Both the position numbers and the translations under genes were made by a program. From Luidia sarsii (lineage: Eukaryota; Echinodermata; Asteroidea; Paxillosida; Luidiidae), in the NCBI GenBank assembly GCA_949987565.1, contig OX465120.1:11765080-11829079 (forward strand): a DNA stretch of 64,000 nt, written 5' to 3'. Below, one piece after another: positions 48,769-62,900 of this stretch. A model generated the notes under the pieces. That model made no database searches. It was not told the origin of the DNA and was given only the letters and a program-made list of their open reading frames with translations. Within the stretch, counting starts at the first letter, position 1. The number at the start of each line of letters is the position of its first letter.

Positions 48769-51700
48769 GATTAAACACTCGGAGCGACCAGACACATGAG
48801 GAATCGTTGCCTTTATCTTAAAATTTAAGACTAAAATATGTTCTCCAACCGGGATAGTTTGATAACCTATGGTTAGACAATTCCTAGGGCTGCATACAGG
48901 TAAAATTTCAAATCTCTGGAGTTAATACTGATGGTTCTTTTGAATTTTAAAGCCAAACTTTCTCTCTACAGATACTCTCCGTCGTCAATGTTTACAAGTA
49001 ATTGCGCACTCGGAGCGCACAGGCCCATGAGGGGTCGTTGCCTTATTCTCAAAATTCATCAAAAGAAATATTCTCAAACCTGGTAAGTTTGATCACCTAT
49101 CTTTAGAGCATTGCAAGGGCTGTTTGTAGGCCAAATTTTAGTGGTTTTGAGTTAATATTAGAGGGACTATTGATTTCAAAAGCATAACTTTCTGTCTACT
49201 GATACTCTCCGCCGTCAATGTTTACAAGTCATTGCGCACTCGGAGCGCTAAGACACATAAGGGGTCGTTGCCTTTCCCTCAAAATTCATCAAAAGAAATG
49301 TTCTCAAACCTGGTAAGTTTGATCACCTATCTTTAGAGTATTCCCAGGGCTGTTTGTAGGCCAAATTTTAGTGGTTTTGAGTTAATATTAGAGGGACTAT
49401 TGATTTGCAAAGCATAACTTTCTCTCTACTGATACTCTCCGCCGTTCAATGTTTACAAGTCATTGCACACTCGGAGCGCTCAGACACATAAGGGGTCGTT
49501 GCCTTTCCCTCAAATTTAATGAAAAGAAATGTTCTCAAACCTGGTGTGTTAGATCACCTATCTTTAGAGCATTCCAAGGGCTGTTTGTAGGCCAATTTTT
49601 AGTGGTTTTGAGTTAATATTAGAGGGACTATTGATTTGCAAAGCGTAACTTTCTCTCTACTGATACTCTCCGCCGTTCAATGTTTACAAGTCATTGCGCA
49701 CTCGGAGCGCTCAGACACATGAGGGGTCGTTGCCTTTCCCTCAAAATTCATCAAAAGAAATGTTCTCAAACCTGGTAAGTTTGATCACCTATCTTTAGAG
49801 TATTCCCAGGACTGTTTGTAGGGCAATTTTTAGTGGTTTTGAGTTAATATTAGAGGGACTATTGATTTGCAAAGCATAACTTTCTCTCTACTGATACTCT
49901 CCGCCGTTCAATGTTTACAAGTGATTGCGCACTCGGAGCGCACAGACACATGAGGGGTCGTTGCCTTTCCCTCAGAATTCATCAAAGAAAACATTCTCAA
50001 ACCTGGTAATTCTGATCACCAATCGTTAGAGTATTCCCAGGGCTGTTTGTAGGCCAAATTTTAGTGGTTTTGAGTTAATATTAGAGGGACTATTGATTTG
50101 CAAAGCATAACTTTCTCTCTACTGATACTCTCCGCCGTTCAATGTTTACAAGTCATTGCGCACTCGGAGCGCACAGACACATGAGGGGTCGTTGGCTTTC
50201 CCTCAGAATTCATCAAAGAAAACATTCTCAAACCTGGTAACTGTGATCACCAATCGTTAGAGTATTCCCAGGGCTGTTTATAGACCAAATTTTAGTGGTT
50301 TTGAGTTAATATTAGAGGGGCTATTGATTTGCAGGCATAACTTTCTCTCTACTGATACTCTCCGCCGTCAATGTTTACAAGTCATTGCGCACTCGGAGCG
50401 CTCAGACACATAAGGGGTCGTTGCCTTTCCCTCAAAAATCATCAAAAGAAATGTTCTCAAACCTGGTAAGTTTGATCACCTATCTTTACAGTATTCCCAG
50501 GGCTGTTTGTAGGCCAAATTTTAGTGGTTTTGAGTTAATATTAGAGGGACTATTGATTTGCAAAGCATAACTTTCTCTCTACTGATACTCTCCGCCGTTC
50601 AATGTTTACAAGTGATTGCGCACTCGGAACGCACAGACACATGAGGGGTCGTTGCCTTTCCCTCAGAATTCATCAAAGAAAACATTCTCAAACCTGGTAA
50701 CTCTGATCACCAATCGTTAGAGTATACAAGGGCTATTTGTGAGCCAAATTTCAGTGGTTTTGAGTTAATACTAGAGGGACTTTTGATTTACAAAGCATAA
50801 CTTTCTCTCTACTGATACTCTCCGCCGTTCAATGTTTACAAGTCATTGCGCACTCGGAGCGCTCAGACACATAAGGGGTCGTTGCCTTGCCCTCAAATTT
50901 AATGAAAAGAAATGTTCTCAAACCTTGTAAGTTAGATTACCTATCTTTAGAGCATTCCAAGGGCTGTTTGTAGGCCAAATTTTAGTGGTTTTGAGTTAAT
51001 ATTAGAGGGACTATTGATTTCCAAAGCGTAGCTTTCTCTCTACTGATACTCTCCGCCGTTCAATGTTTACAAGTCATTGCGCACTCGGATTGCTCAGACA
51101 CATGAGGGGTCGTTGCCTTTCCCTCAAACTTCATCAAAAGAAATGTTCTCAAACCTTGTAAGTTAAATCACCTATCTTTAGAGCATTGCAAGCGCTGTTT
51201 GTAGGCAAAATTTTGGTGGTTTTGAGTTAATATTAGAGGAACTATTGATTTGCAAAGCATAACTTTCTCTCTACTGATACTCTTCGCCGTTCAATGTTTA
51301 CAAGTGATTGCGCACTCGGAGCGCACAGACACATGTGGGGTCGTTGCCTTTCCCTCAGAATTCATCAAGGGAAATATTCTCAAACCTGGGAAGTTTGATC
51401 ACCAATCGTTAGAGTATTCCCAGGGCTGTTTGTAGGCCAAATTTTAGTGGTTTCGAGTTAATATTAGAGGGACTATTGATTTGCAAAGCATAACTTTCTC
51501 TCTACTGATACTCTCCGCTGTTCAATGTTCACAAGTGATTGCGCACTCGGAGCGCACAGACACATGAGGGGTCGTTGCCTTTCCCTCAGAATTCATCAAA
51601 GAAAATATTCTCAAACCTGGGAAGTTTGATCACCAATCGTTAGAGTATTCCCAGGGCTGTTTGTAGGCCAAATTTTAGTTGTTTTGAGTTAATATTAGAG

Positions 51701-54700
51701 GGACTATTGATTTGCAAAGCATAACTTTCTCTCGACTGATACTCTCCGCCGTTCAATGTTTACAAGTCATTGCGCACTCGGAGCGCTCAGACACATGAGG
51801 GGTCGTTGCCTTTCCCTCAAAATTCATCAAAAGAAATGTTTTAAAACCTTGTAATTTAAATCACCTATCTTTACAGCATTGCAAGGGCTGTTTGTAGGCA
51901 AAATTTTAGTGGTTTTGAGTTAATATTAGAGGAACTATTGATTTGCAAAGCATAACTTTCTCTCTACTGATACTCTCCGCCGTTCAATGTTTACAAGTGA
52001 TTGCGCACTCGGAGCGCACAGACACATGAGGGGTCGTTGCCTTTCCCTCAGAATTCATCAAGGGAAATATTCTCAAACCTGGGAAGTTTGATCACCAATC
52101 GTTAGAGTATTCCCAGGGCTGTTTGTAGGCCAAATTTTAGTGGTTTTGAGTTAATATTAGAGGGACTATTGATTTGCAAAGCATAACTTTCTCTCTACTG
52201 ATACTCTCCGCCGTTCAATGTTTATAAGTCATTGCGCACTCGGAGCGCTCAGACACATAAGGGGTCATTGCCTTGCCCTCAAAATTCATCAAAAGAAATG
52301 TTCACAAACCTGGTAAGTTTGATCACCTATCTTTAGAGTATTCCCAGGGCTGTTTGTAGGCCAATTTTTAGTGGTTTTGAGTTAATATTAAAGGGACTAT
52401 TGATTTGCAAAGCATAACTTTCTCTCTACTGATACTCTCCACCGTTCAATGTTTACAAGTGATTGCGCACTCGGAGCGCACAAACACATGAGGGGTCGTT
52501 GCCTTTCCCTCAGAATTCATCAAAGGAAATATTCTCAAACCTGGGAAGTTTGATCACCAATCGTTAGAGTATTCCCAGGGCTGTTTATAGACCAAATTGT
52601 AGTGGTTTTGAGTTAATATTAGAGGGGCTATTGATTTGCAAAGCATAACTTTCTCTCTAATGATACTCTCCGACGTCAATGTTTACAAGTCATTGCGCAC
52701 TCGGAGCGCTCAGACACATAAGGGGTCGTTGCCTTTCCCTCAAAATTCATCAAAAGAAATGTTCTCAAACCTGGTAAGTTTGATCACCTATCTTTAGAGT
52801 ACTCCCAGGGCTGTTTGTAGGCCAAATTTTAGTGGTTTTGAGTTAATATTAGAGGGACTATTGATTTGCAAAACATAACTTTCACTCTACTGATACTCTC
52901 CGCCGTTCAATGTTTACAAGTGATTGCGCACTCGGAGTGCAATGTAGACACATGAGGGGTCGTTGCCTTTCCCTCAGAATTCATCAAAGGAAATATTCTC
53001 AAACCTGGGAAGTTTGATCACCAATCGTTAGAGTATTCCCAGGGCTGTTTGTAGGCCAAATTTTAGTGGTTTTGAGTTATTATTAGAGGGACTATTGATT
53101 TGCAAAGCATAACTTTCTCTCTACTGATACTCTCCGCCGTTCAATGTTTACAAGTCATTGCGCACTCGGAGCGCACAGACACATGAGGGGTCGTTGGCTT
53201 TCCCTCAGAATTCATCAAAGAAAACATTCTCAAACCTGGTAACTCTGATCACCAATCGTTAGAGTATTCCCAGGGCTGTTTATAGACCAAATTTTAGTGG
53301 TTTTGAGTTAATATTAGAGGGGCTATTGATTTGCAAAGCATAACTTTCTCTCTACTGATACTCTCCGCCGTCAATGTTTACAAGTCATTGCGCACTCGGA
53401 GCGCTCAGACACATAAGGGGTCGTTGCCTTTCCCTCAAAAATCATCAAAAGAAATGTTCTCAAACCTGGTAAGTTTGATCACCTATCTTTACAGTATTCC
53501 CAGGGCTGTTTGTAGGCCAAATTTTAGTGGTTTTGAGTTAATATTAGAGGGACTATTGATTTGCAAAGCATAACTTTCTCTCTACTGATACTCTCCGCCG
53601 TTCAATGTTTACAAGTGATTGCGCACTCGGAGCGCACAGACACATGAGGGGTCGTTGCCTTTCCCTCAGAATTCATCAAAGAAAACATTCTCAAACCTGG
53701 TAACTCTGATCACCAATCGTTAGAGTATACAAGGGCTATTTGTGAGCCAAATTTCAGTGGTTTTGAGTTAATACTAGAGGGACTTTTGATTTACAAAGCA
53801 TAACTTTCTCTCTACTGATACTCTCCGCCGTTCAATGTTTACAAGTCATTGCGCACTCGGAGCGCTCAGACACATAAGGGGTCGTTGCCTTGCCCTCAAA
53901 ATTCATCAAAAGAAATGTTCTCAAACCTGGTAAGTTTGATCACCTATCTTTAGAGTATTCCCAGGGCTGTTTGTAGGCCAATTTTTAGTGGTTTTGAGTT
54001 AATATTAGAGGGACTATTGATTTGCAAAGCGTAACTTTCTATCTACTGATACTCTCCGCCGTTCAATGTTTACAAGTCAATGCGCACTCGGAGCGCTCAG
54101 ACACATGAGGGGTCTTTGCCTTTCCCTCAGAATTCATCAAAGGAAATATTCTCAAACCTGGGAAGTTTGATCACCAATCGTTAGAGTATTCCCAGGGCTG
54201 TTTGTAGGCCAAATTTTAGTGGTTTTGAGTTAATATTAGAGGGACTATTGATTTGCAAAGCATAACTTTCTCTCTACTGATACTCTCCGCCGTTCAATGT
54301 TTACAAGTCATTGCGCACTCGGAGAGCACAGACACATGAGGGGTCGTTGCCTTTCCCTCAGAATTCATCAAAGAAAACATTCTCAAACCTGGTAACTCTG
54401 ATCACCAATCGTTAGAGTATTCCCAGGGCTGTTTATAGACCAAATTTTAGTGGTTTTGAGTTAATATTAGAGGGGCTATTGATTTGCAAAGCATAACTTT
54501 CTCTCTACTGATACTCTCCGCCGTTCAATGTTTACAAGTCATTGCGCACTCGGAGCGCTCAGACACATAAGGGGTCGTTGCCTTGCCCTCAAAATTCATC
54601 AAAAGAAATGTTCTCAAACCTGGTAAGTTTGATCACCTATCTTTAGAGTATTCCCAGGGCTGTTTGTAGGCCAAATTTTAGTGGTTTTGAGTTAATATTA

Positions 54701-57700
54701 GAGGGACTATTGATTTGCAAAGCATAACTTTCTCTCTACTGATACTCTCCGCCGTCAATGTTTACAAGTCATTGCGCACTCGGAGCGCTCAGACACATAA
54801 GGGGTCGTTGCCTTTCCCTCAAAATTCTTCAAAAGAAATGTTCTCAAACCTGGTAAGTTTGATCACCTATCTTTAGAGTATTCCAAGGGCTGTTTGTAGG
54901 CCAATTTTTAGTGGTTTTGAGTTAATATTAGAGGGACTATTGATTTGCAAAGCATAACTTTCTCTCTACTGATACTCTCCGCCGTCAATGTTTACAAGTC
55001 ATTGCGCACTCGGAGCGCTGAGACACATAAGGGGTCGTTGCCTTTCCCTCAAAATTCATCAAAAGAAATGTTCTCAAACCTGGTAAGTTTGATCACCTAT
55101 CTTTAGAGTATTCCCAGGGCTGTTTGTAGGACAAATTTTAGTGGTTTTGAGTTAATATTAGAGGAACTATTGATTTGCAAAGCATAACTTTCTCTCTACT
55201 GATACTCTCCGCCGTCAATGTTTACAAGTCATTGCGCACTCGGAGCGCTCAGACACATATGGGGTCGTTGCCTTTCCCCTCAAAATTCATCAAAAGAAAT
55301 GTTCTCAAACCTGGTAAGTTTGATCACCTATCTTTAGAGTATTCCCAGGGCTGTTTGTAGGCCAAATTTTAGTGGTTTTGAGTTAATATTAGAGGAACTA
55401 TTGATTTGCAAAGCATAACTTTCTCTCTACTGATACTCTCCGCCGTTCAATGTTTACAAGTGATTGCGCACTCGGAGCGCACAGACATATGAGGGGTCGT
55501 TGCCTTTCCCTCAGAATTCATCAAAGGAAATATTCTCAAACCTGGGAAGTTTGATCACCAATCGTTAGAGTATTCCCAGGGCTGTTTGTAGGCCAAATTT
55601 TAGTGGTTTTGAGTTAATATTAGAGGGACTATTGATTTGCAAAGCATAACTTTCTCTCTACTGATACTCTCCGCCGTTCAATGTTTACAAGTCATTGCGC
55701 ACTCGGAGCGCACAGACACATGAGGGGTCGTTGGCTTTCCCTCAGAATTCATCAAAGAAAACATTCTCAAACCTGGTAACTGTGATCACCAATCGTTAGA
55801 GTATTCCCAGGGCTGTTTATAGACCAAATTTTAGTGGTTTTGAGTTAATATTAGAGGGGCTATTGATTTGCAGGCATAACTTTCTCTCTACTGATACTCT
55901 CCGCCATCAATGTTTACAAGTCATTGCGCACTCGGAGCGCTCAGACACATAAGGGGTCGTTGCCTTTCCCTCAAAAATCATCAAAAGAAATGTTCTCAAA
56001 CCTGGTAAGTTTGATCACCTATCTTTACAGTATTCCCAGGGCTGTTTGTAGGCCAAATTTTAGTGGTTTTGAGTTAATATTAGAGGGACTATTGATTTGC
56101 AAAGCATAACTTTCTCTCTACTGATACTCTCCGCCGTTCAATGTTTACAAGTGATTGCGCACTCGGAGCGCACAGACACATGAGGGGTCGTTGCCTTTCC
56201 CTCAGAATTCATCAAAGAAAACATTCTCAAACCTGGTAACTCTGATCACCAATCGTTAGAGTATACAAGGGCTATTTGTGAGCCAAATTTCAGTGGTTTT
56301 GAGTTAATACTAGAGGGACTTTTGATTTACAAAGCATAACTTTCTCTCTACTGATACTCTCCGCCGTTCAATGTTTACAAGTCATTGCGCACTCGGAGCG
56401 CTCAGACACATAAGGGGTCGTTGCCTTGCCCTCAAATTTAATGAAAAGAAATGTTCTCAAACCTTGTAAGTTAGATCACCTATCTTTAGAGCATTCCAAG
56501 GGCTGTTTGTAGGCCAAATTTTAGTGGTTTTGAGTTAATATTAGAGGGACTATTGATTTCCAAAGCGTAGCTTTCTCTCTACTGATACTCTCCGCCGTTC
56601 AATGTTTACAAGTCATTGCGCACTCGGATTGCTCAGACACATGAGGGGTCGTTGCCTTTCCCTCAAAATTCATCAAAAGAAATGTTCTCAAACCTTGTAA
56701 GTTAAATCACCTATCTTTAGAGCATTGCAAGCGCTGTTTGTAGGCAAAATTTTGGTGGTTTTGAGTTAATATTAGAGGAACTATTGATTTGCAAAGCATA
56801 ACTTTCTCTCTACTGATACTCTTCGCCGTTCAATGTTTACAAGTGATTGCGCACTCGGAGCGCACAGACACATGTGGGGTCGTTGCCTTTCCCTCAGAAT
56901 TCATCAAGGGAAATATTCTCAAACCTGGGAAGTTTGATCACCAATCGTAAGAGTATTCCCAGGGCTGTTTGTAGGCCAAATTTTAGTGGTTTCGAGTTAA
57001 TATTAGAGGGACTATTGATTTGCAAAGCATAACTTTCTCTCTACTGATACTCTCCGCTGTTCAATGTTTACAAGTGATTGCGCACTCGGAGCGCACAGAC
57101 ACATGAGGGGTCGTTGCCTTTCCCTCAGAATTCATCAAAGAAAATATTCTCAAACCTGGGAAGTTTGATCACCAATCGTTAGAGTATTCCCAGGGCTGTT
57201 TGTAGGCCAAATTTTAGTTGTTTTGAGTTAATATTAGAGGGACTATTGATTTGCAAAGCATAACTTTCTCTCGACTGATACTCTCCGCCGTTCAATGTTT
57301 ACAAGTCATTGCGCACTCGGAGCGCTCAGACACATGAGGGGTCGTTGCCTTTCCCCTTAAAATTCATCAAAAGAAATGTTTTAAAACCTTGTAATTTAAA
57401 TCACCTATCTTTACAGCATTGCAAGGGCTGTTTGTAGGCAAAATTTTAGTGGTTTTGAGTTAATATTAGAGGAACTATTGATTTGCAAAGCATAACTTTC
57501 TCTCTACTGATACTCTCCGCCGTTCAATGTTTACAAGTGATTGCGCACTCGGAGCGCACAGACACATGAGGGGTCGTTGCCTTTCCCTCAGAATTCATCA
57601 AGGGAAATATTCTCAAACCTGGGAAGTTTGATCACCAATCGTTAGAGTATTCCCAGGGCTGTTTGTAGGCCAAATTTTAGTGGTTTTGAGTTAATATTAG

Positions 57701-59265
57701 AGGGACTATTGATTTGCAAAGCATAACTTTCTCTCTACTGATACTCTCCGCCGTTCAATGTTTACAAGTCATTGCGCACTCGGAGCGCTCAGACACATAA
57801 GGGGTCATTGCCTTGCCCTCAAAATTCATCAAAAGAAATGTTCACAAACCTGGTAAGTTTGATCACCTATCTTTAGAGTATTCCCAGGGCTGTTTGTAGG
57901 CCAATTTTTAGTGGTTTTGAGTTAATATTAAAGGGACTATTGATTTGCAAAGCATAACTTTCTCTCTACTGATACTCTCCACCGTTCAATGTTTACAAGT
58001 GATTGCGCACTCGGAGCGCACAAACACATGAGGGGTCGTTGCCTTTCCCTCAGAATTCATCAAAGGAAATATTCTCAAACCTGGGAAGTTTGATCACCAA
58101 TCGTTAGAGTATTCCCAGGGCTGTTTGTAGGCCAAATTTTAGTGGTTTTGAGTTATTATTAGAGGGACTATTGATTTGCAAAGCATAACTTTCTCTCTAC
58201 TGATACTCTCCGCCGTTCAATGTTTACAAGTCATTGCGCACTCGGAGCGCACAGACACATGAGGGGTCGTTGGCTTTCCCTCAGAATTCATCAAAGAAAA
58301 CATTCTCAAACCTGGTAACTCTGATCACCAATCGTTAGAGTATTCCCAGGGCTGTTTATAGACCAAATTTTAGTGGTTTTGAGTTAATATTAGAGGGGCT
58401 ATTGATTTGCAAAGCATAACTTTCTCTCTACTGATACTCTCCGCCGTTCAATGTTTACAAGTCATTGCGCACTCGGAGCGCTCAGACACATAAGGGGTCG
58501 TTGCCTTGCCCTCAAAATTCATCAAAAGAAATGTTCTCAAACCTGGTAAGTTTGATCACCTATCTTTAGAGTATTCCCAGGACTGGTTGTAGGGCAATTT
58601 TTAGTGGTTTTGAGTTAATATTAGAGGGACTATTGATTTGCAAAGCATAACTTTCTCTCTACTGATACTCTCCGCCGTTCAATGTTTACAAGTGATTGCG
58701 CACTCGGAGCGCACAGACACATGAGGGGTCGTTGCCTTTCCCTCAGAATTCATCAAAGAAAACATTCTCAAACCTGGTAACTCTGATCACCAATCGTTAG
58801 AGTATACCAAGGGCTATTTGTGAGCCAAATTTCAGTGGTTTTGAGTTAATATTAGAGGGACTTTTGATTTACAAAGTATAACTTTCTCTCTACTGATACC
58901 CTCCGCCGTTCAATGTTTACAAGTGATTGCGCACTCGGAGCGCACAGACACACGAGGGGTCGTTGCCTTTCCCTCAAAATTCATCAAAGGAAATATTCTC
59001 AAACCTGGAAAGTTTGATCACCAATCGTTAGAGTATTCCAAGGGCTATTTGTGAGCCAAATTTCAGTGGTTTTGAGTTAATATTAGAGTGACTATTGATT
59101 TCCAAAGCGGAACTTTCTCTCTACTGATACTCTCCGCCGTTCAATGTTTACAAGTGATTGTACACTCCGACCGCCCAGACACATGAGGGGTCGTTGCCTT
59201 TCCCTCAAAAATATTTCTGTCCAGTTAATATTAAAGGGAATATTGATTTCCAAAGCACAACTTTC
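48769..59265 (+). repeat. 231-bp satellite array, block 7
   Basis: About 45 monomers, beginning with the diverged boundary monomer and ending with a 148-bp deleted monomer. It includes two starts of the TGCAGGCATAAC-marked higher-order series (50330, 55869). Near 52938 one monomer has a small insertion giving CTCGGAGTGCAATGTAGACAC, a scar that recurs near 63920 (offset 10982). No gene is seen. Confidence 0.97.
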
Positions 59266-59981
59266 CTTCACACAGTAAGGACTGTGCATTTAGCACGTTA
59301 ATTTGTCATATAGTTTTTCCAAAAATATTGGGACTCTATTCGTCAGTAGTATGCAGCGCCCTCTATCAGGCAAACAGGTCTGGGTGGATGATTACAAGGG
59401 GTGGTCATCCTCTCAGACCTGTTTTTCCAAACATGCACAAGAATAACAATGAAATTGAAGGCGTTTTTTCTTTAAATCAGTTTGAAGTACAAAATTGGAC
59501 GCGGAGAAGATGGTCTAGTAAATATCTGATTGAATCCTTATCAAATAATATTCCTGCCTTGGAGGAAATGCATCATATTACAAGATGGGATTTTGTTTTT
59601 TCAGCTGGCACAACAGTGGGGCGAAATAGTGTTTTTTTACGAGTATAGGGATATATGTGTTATCGTGGGACGAAAATGGGGCGATGTATTAGCATAACTC
59701 TAAAACATCATTTTTCAATCTATTTGGTATAAGCTAGTGAAAATAGACAAATGTGTGCATGCAGCTTAAGAAGAGCTCTGGTGCATTTAGATATATATCA
59801 CGAAACTGGAGATTAATTCGTAATAAAAACATATTTACATGGAATAAGCCCAGAGCTCAGGTATAGCGGGTGTAATATTAAATAACAACAAGCGCAAGGG
59901 GGCGGTAGACATTTCATGTTATGTCCTCTCGTCAGTATTATGCAGCGCCCTCTATCAGGAAACAGGTCTCGCTCGAAACGT
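59266..59981 (+). repeat. ORF-bearing insert E7 (716 bp)
   Basis: R1 59340-59381, hairpin 59372-59424, broken frame 59388-59697, R2 59929-59969, satellite resumes at 59982. It lies 11213 bp after E6 and shares the extra T and the downstream substitutions. The match to E6 extends into both flanks: 47.05-52.95 kb corresponds to 58.27-63.93 kb, with one monomer missing on the E7 side after about 60.9 kb. Confidence 0.85.
59388..59697 (+). pseudogene. frameshifted copy of the 102-aa frame, insert E7
   Basis: Carries the same six-T run (59596-59601) as E6 and so the same premature TAG, with 86 residues from the ATG. Because the lesion is shared and both flanks match E6, the frame was broken once and then duplicated. 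Confidence 0.6.
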
Positions 59982-62900
59982 GATTAAACACTCGGAGCGA
60001 CCAGACACATGAGGAATCGTTGCCTTTATCTTAAAATTTAAGACTAAAATATGTTCTCCAACCGGGATAGTTTGATAACCTATGGTTAGACAATTCCTAG
60101 GGCTGCATACAGGTAAAATTTTAAATCTCTCGAGTTAATACTGATGGTTCTTTTGAATTTTAAAGCCAAACTTTCTCTCTACAGATACTCTCCGTCGTCA
60201 ATGTTTACAAGTAATTGCGCACTCGGAGCGCACAGGCCCATGAGGGGTCGTTGCCTTATTCTCAAAATTCATCAAAAGAAATATTCTCAAACCTGGTAAG
60301 TTTGATCACCTATCTTTAGAGCATTGCAAGGGCTGTTTGTAGGCCAAATTTTAGTGGTTTTGAGTTAATATTAGAGGGACTATTGATTTCAAAAGCATAA
60401 CTTTCTGTCTACTGATACTCTCCGCCGTCAATGTTTACAAGTCATTGCGCACTCGGAGCGCTAAGACACATAAGGGGTCGTTGCCTTTCCCTCAAAATTC
60501 ATCAAAAGAAATGTTCTCAAACCTGGTAAGTTTGATCACCTATCTTTAGAGTATTCCCAGGGCTGTTTGTAGGCCAAATTTTAGTGGTTTTGAGTTAATA
60601 TTAGAGGGACTATTGATTTGCAAAGCATAACTTTCTCTCTACTGATACTCTCCGCCGTTCAATGTTTACAAGTCATTGCACACTCGGAGCGCTCAGACAC
60701 ATAAGGGGTCGTTGCCTTTCCCTCAAATTTAATGAAAAGAAATGTTCTCAAACCTGGTGTGTTAGATCACCTATCTATAGAGCATTCCAACGGCTGTTTG
60801 TAGGCCAATTTTTAGTGGTTTTGAGTTAATATTAGAGGGACTATTGGTTTGCAAAGCGTAACTTTCTCTCTACTGATACTCTCCGCCGTTCAATGTTTAC
60901 AAGTGATTGCGCACTCGGAGCGCACAGACACATGAGGGGTCGTTGCCTTTCCCTCAGAATTCATCAAAGAAAACATTCTCAAACCTGGTAACTCTGATCA
61001 CCAATCGTTAGAGTATTCCCAGGGTTGTTTGTAGGCCAAATTTTAGTGGTTTTGAGTTAATATTAGAGGGACTATTGATTTGCAAAGCATAACTTTCTCT
61101 CTACTGATACTCTCCGCCGTTCAATGTTTACAAGTCATTGCGCACTCGGAGCGCACAGACACATGAGGGGTCGTTGCCTTTCCCTCAGAATTCATCAAAG
61201 AAAACATTCTCAAACCTAGTAACTGTGATCACCAATCGTTAGAGTATTCCCAGGCCCGTTTATAGACCAAATTTTAGTGGTTTTGAGTTAATATTAGAGG
61301 GGCTATTGATTTGCAGGCATAACTTTCTCTCTACTGATACTCTCCGCCGTCAATGTTTACAAGTCATTGCGCACTCGGAGCGCTCAGACACATAAGGGGT
61401 CGTTGCCTTTCCCTCAAAAATCATCAAAAGAAATGTTCTCAAACCTGGTAAGTTTGATCACCTATCTTTACAGTATTCCCAGGGCTGTTTGTAGGCCAAA
61501 TTTTAGTGGTTTTGAGTTAATATTAGAGGGACTATTGATTTCCAAAGCATAACTTTCTCTCTACTGATACTCTCCGCCGTTCAATGTTTACAAGTGATTG
61601 CGCACTCGGAACGCACAGACACATGAGGGGTCGTTGGCTTTCCCTCAGAATTCATCAAAGAAAACATTCTCAAACCTGGTAACTCTGATCACCAATCGTT
61701 AGAGTATACAAGGGCTATTTGTGAGCCAAATTTCAGTGGTTTTGAGTTAATACTAGAGGGACTTTTGATTTACAAAGCATAACTTTCTCTCTACTGATAC
61801 TCTCCGCCGTTCAATGTTTACAAGTCATTGCGCACTCGGAGCGCTCAGACACATAAGGGGTCGTTGCCTTGCCCTCAAATTTAATGAAAAGAAATGTTCT
61901 CAAACCTTGTAAGTTAGATCACCTATCTTTAGAGCATTCCAAGGGCTGTTTGTAGGCCAAATTTTAGTGGTTTTGAGTTAATATTAGAGGGACTATTGAT
62001 TTCCAAAGCGTAGCTTTCTCTCTACTGATACTCTCCGCCGTTCAATGTTTACAAGTCATTGCGCACTCGGATTGCTCAGACACATGAGGGGTCGTTGCCT
62101 TTCCCTCAAAATTCATCAAAAGAAATGTTCTCAAACCTTGTAAGTTAAATCACCTATCTTTAGAGCATTGCAAGCGCTGTTTGTAGGCAAAATTTTGGTG
62201 GTTTTGAGTTAATATTAGAGGAACTATTGATTTGCAAAGCATAACTTTCTCTCTACTGATACTCTTCGCCGTTCAATGTTTACAAGTGATTGCGCACTCG
62301 GAGCGCACAACCACATGTGGGGTCGTTGCCTTTCCCTCAGAATTCATCAAGGGAAATATTCTCAAACCTGGGAAGTTTGATCACCAATCGTTAGAGTATT
62401 CCCAGGGCTGTTTGTAGGCCAAATTTTAGTGGTTTCCAGTTAATATTAGAGGGACTATTGATTTGCAAAGCATAACTTTCTCTCTACTGATACTCTCCGC
62501 TGTTCAATGTTTACAAGTGATTGCGCACTCGGAGCGCACAGATACTTGAGGGGTCGTTGCCTTTCCCTCAGAATTCATCAAAGAAAATATTCTCAAACCT
62601 GGGAAGTTTGATCACCAATCGTTAGAGTATTCCCAGGGCTGTTTGTAGGCCAAATTTTAGTTGTTTTGAGTTAATATTAGAGGGACTATTGATTTGCAAA
62701 GCATAACTTTCTCTCGACTGATACTCTCCGCCGTTCAATGTTTACAAGTCATTGCGCACTCGGAGCGCTCAGACACATGAGGGGTCGTTGCCTTTCCCTC
62801 AAAATTCATCAAAAGAAATGTTTTAAAACCTTGTAATTTAAATCACCTATCTTTAGAGCATTGCAAGGGCTGTTTGTAGGCAAAATTTTAGTGGTTTTGA

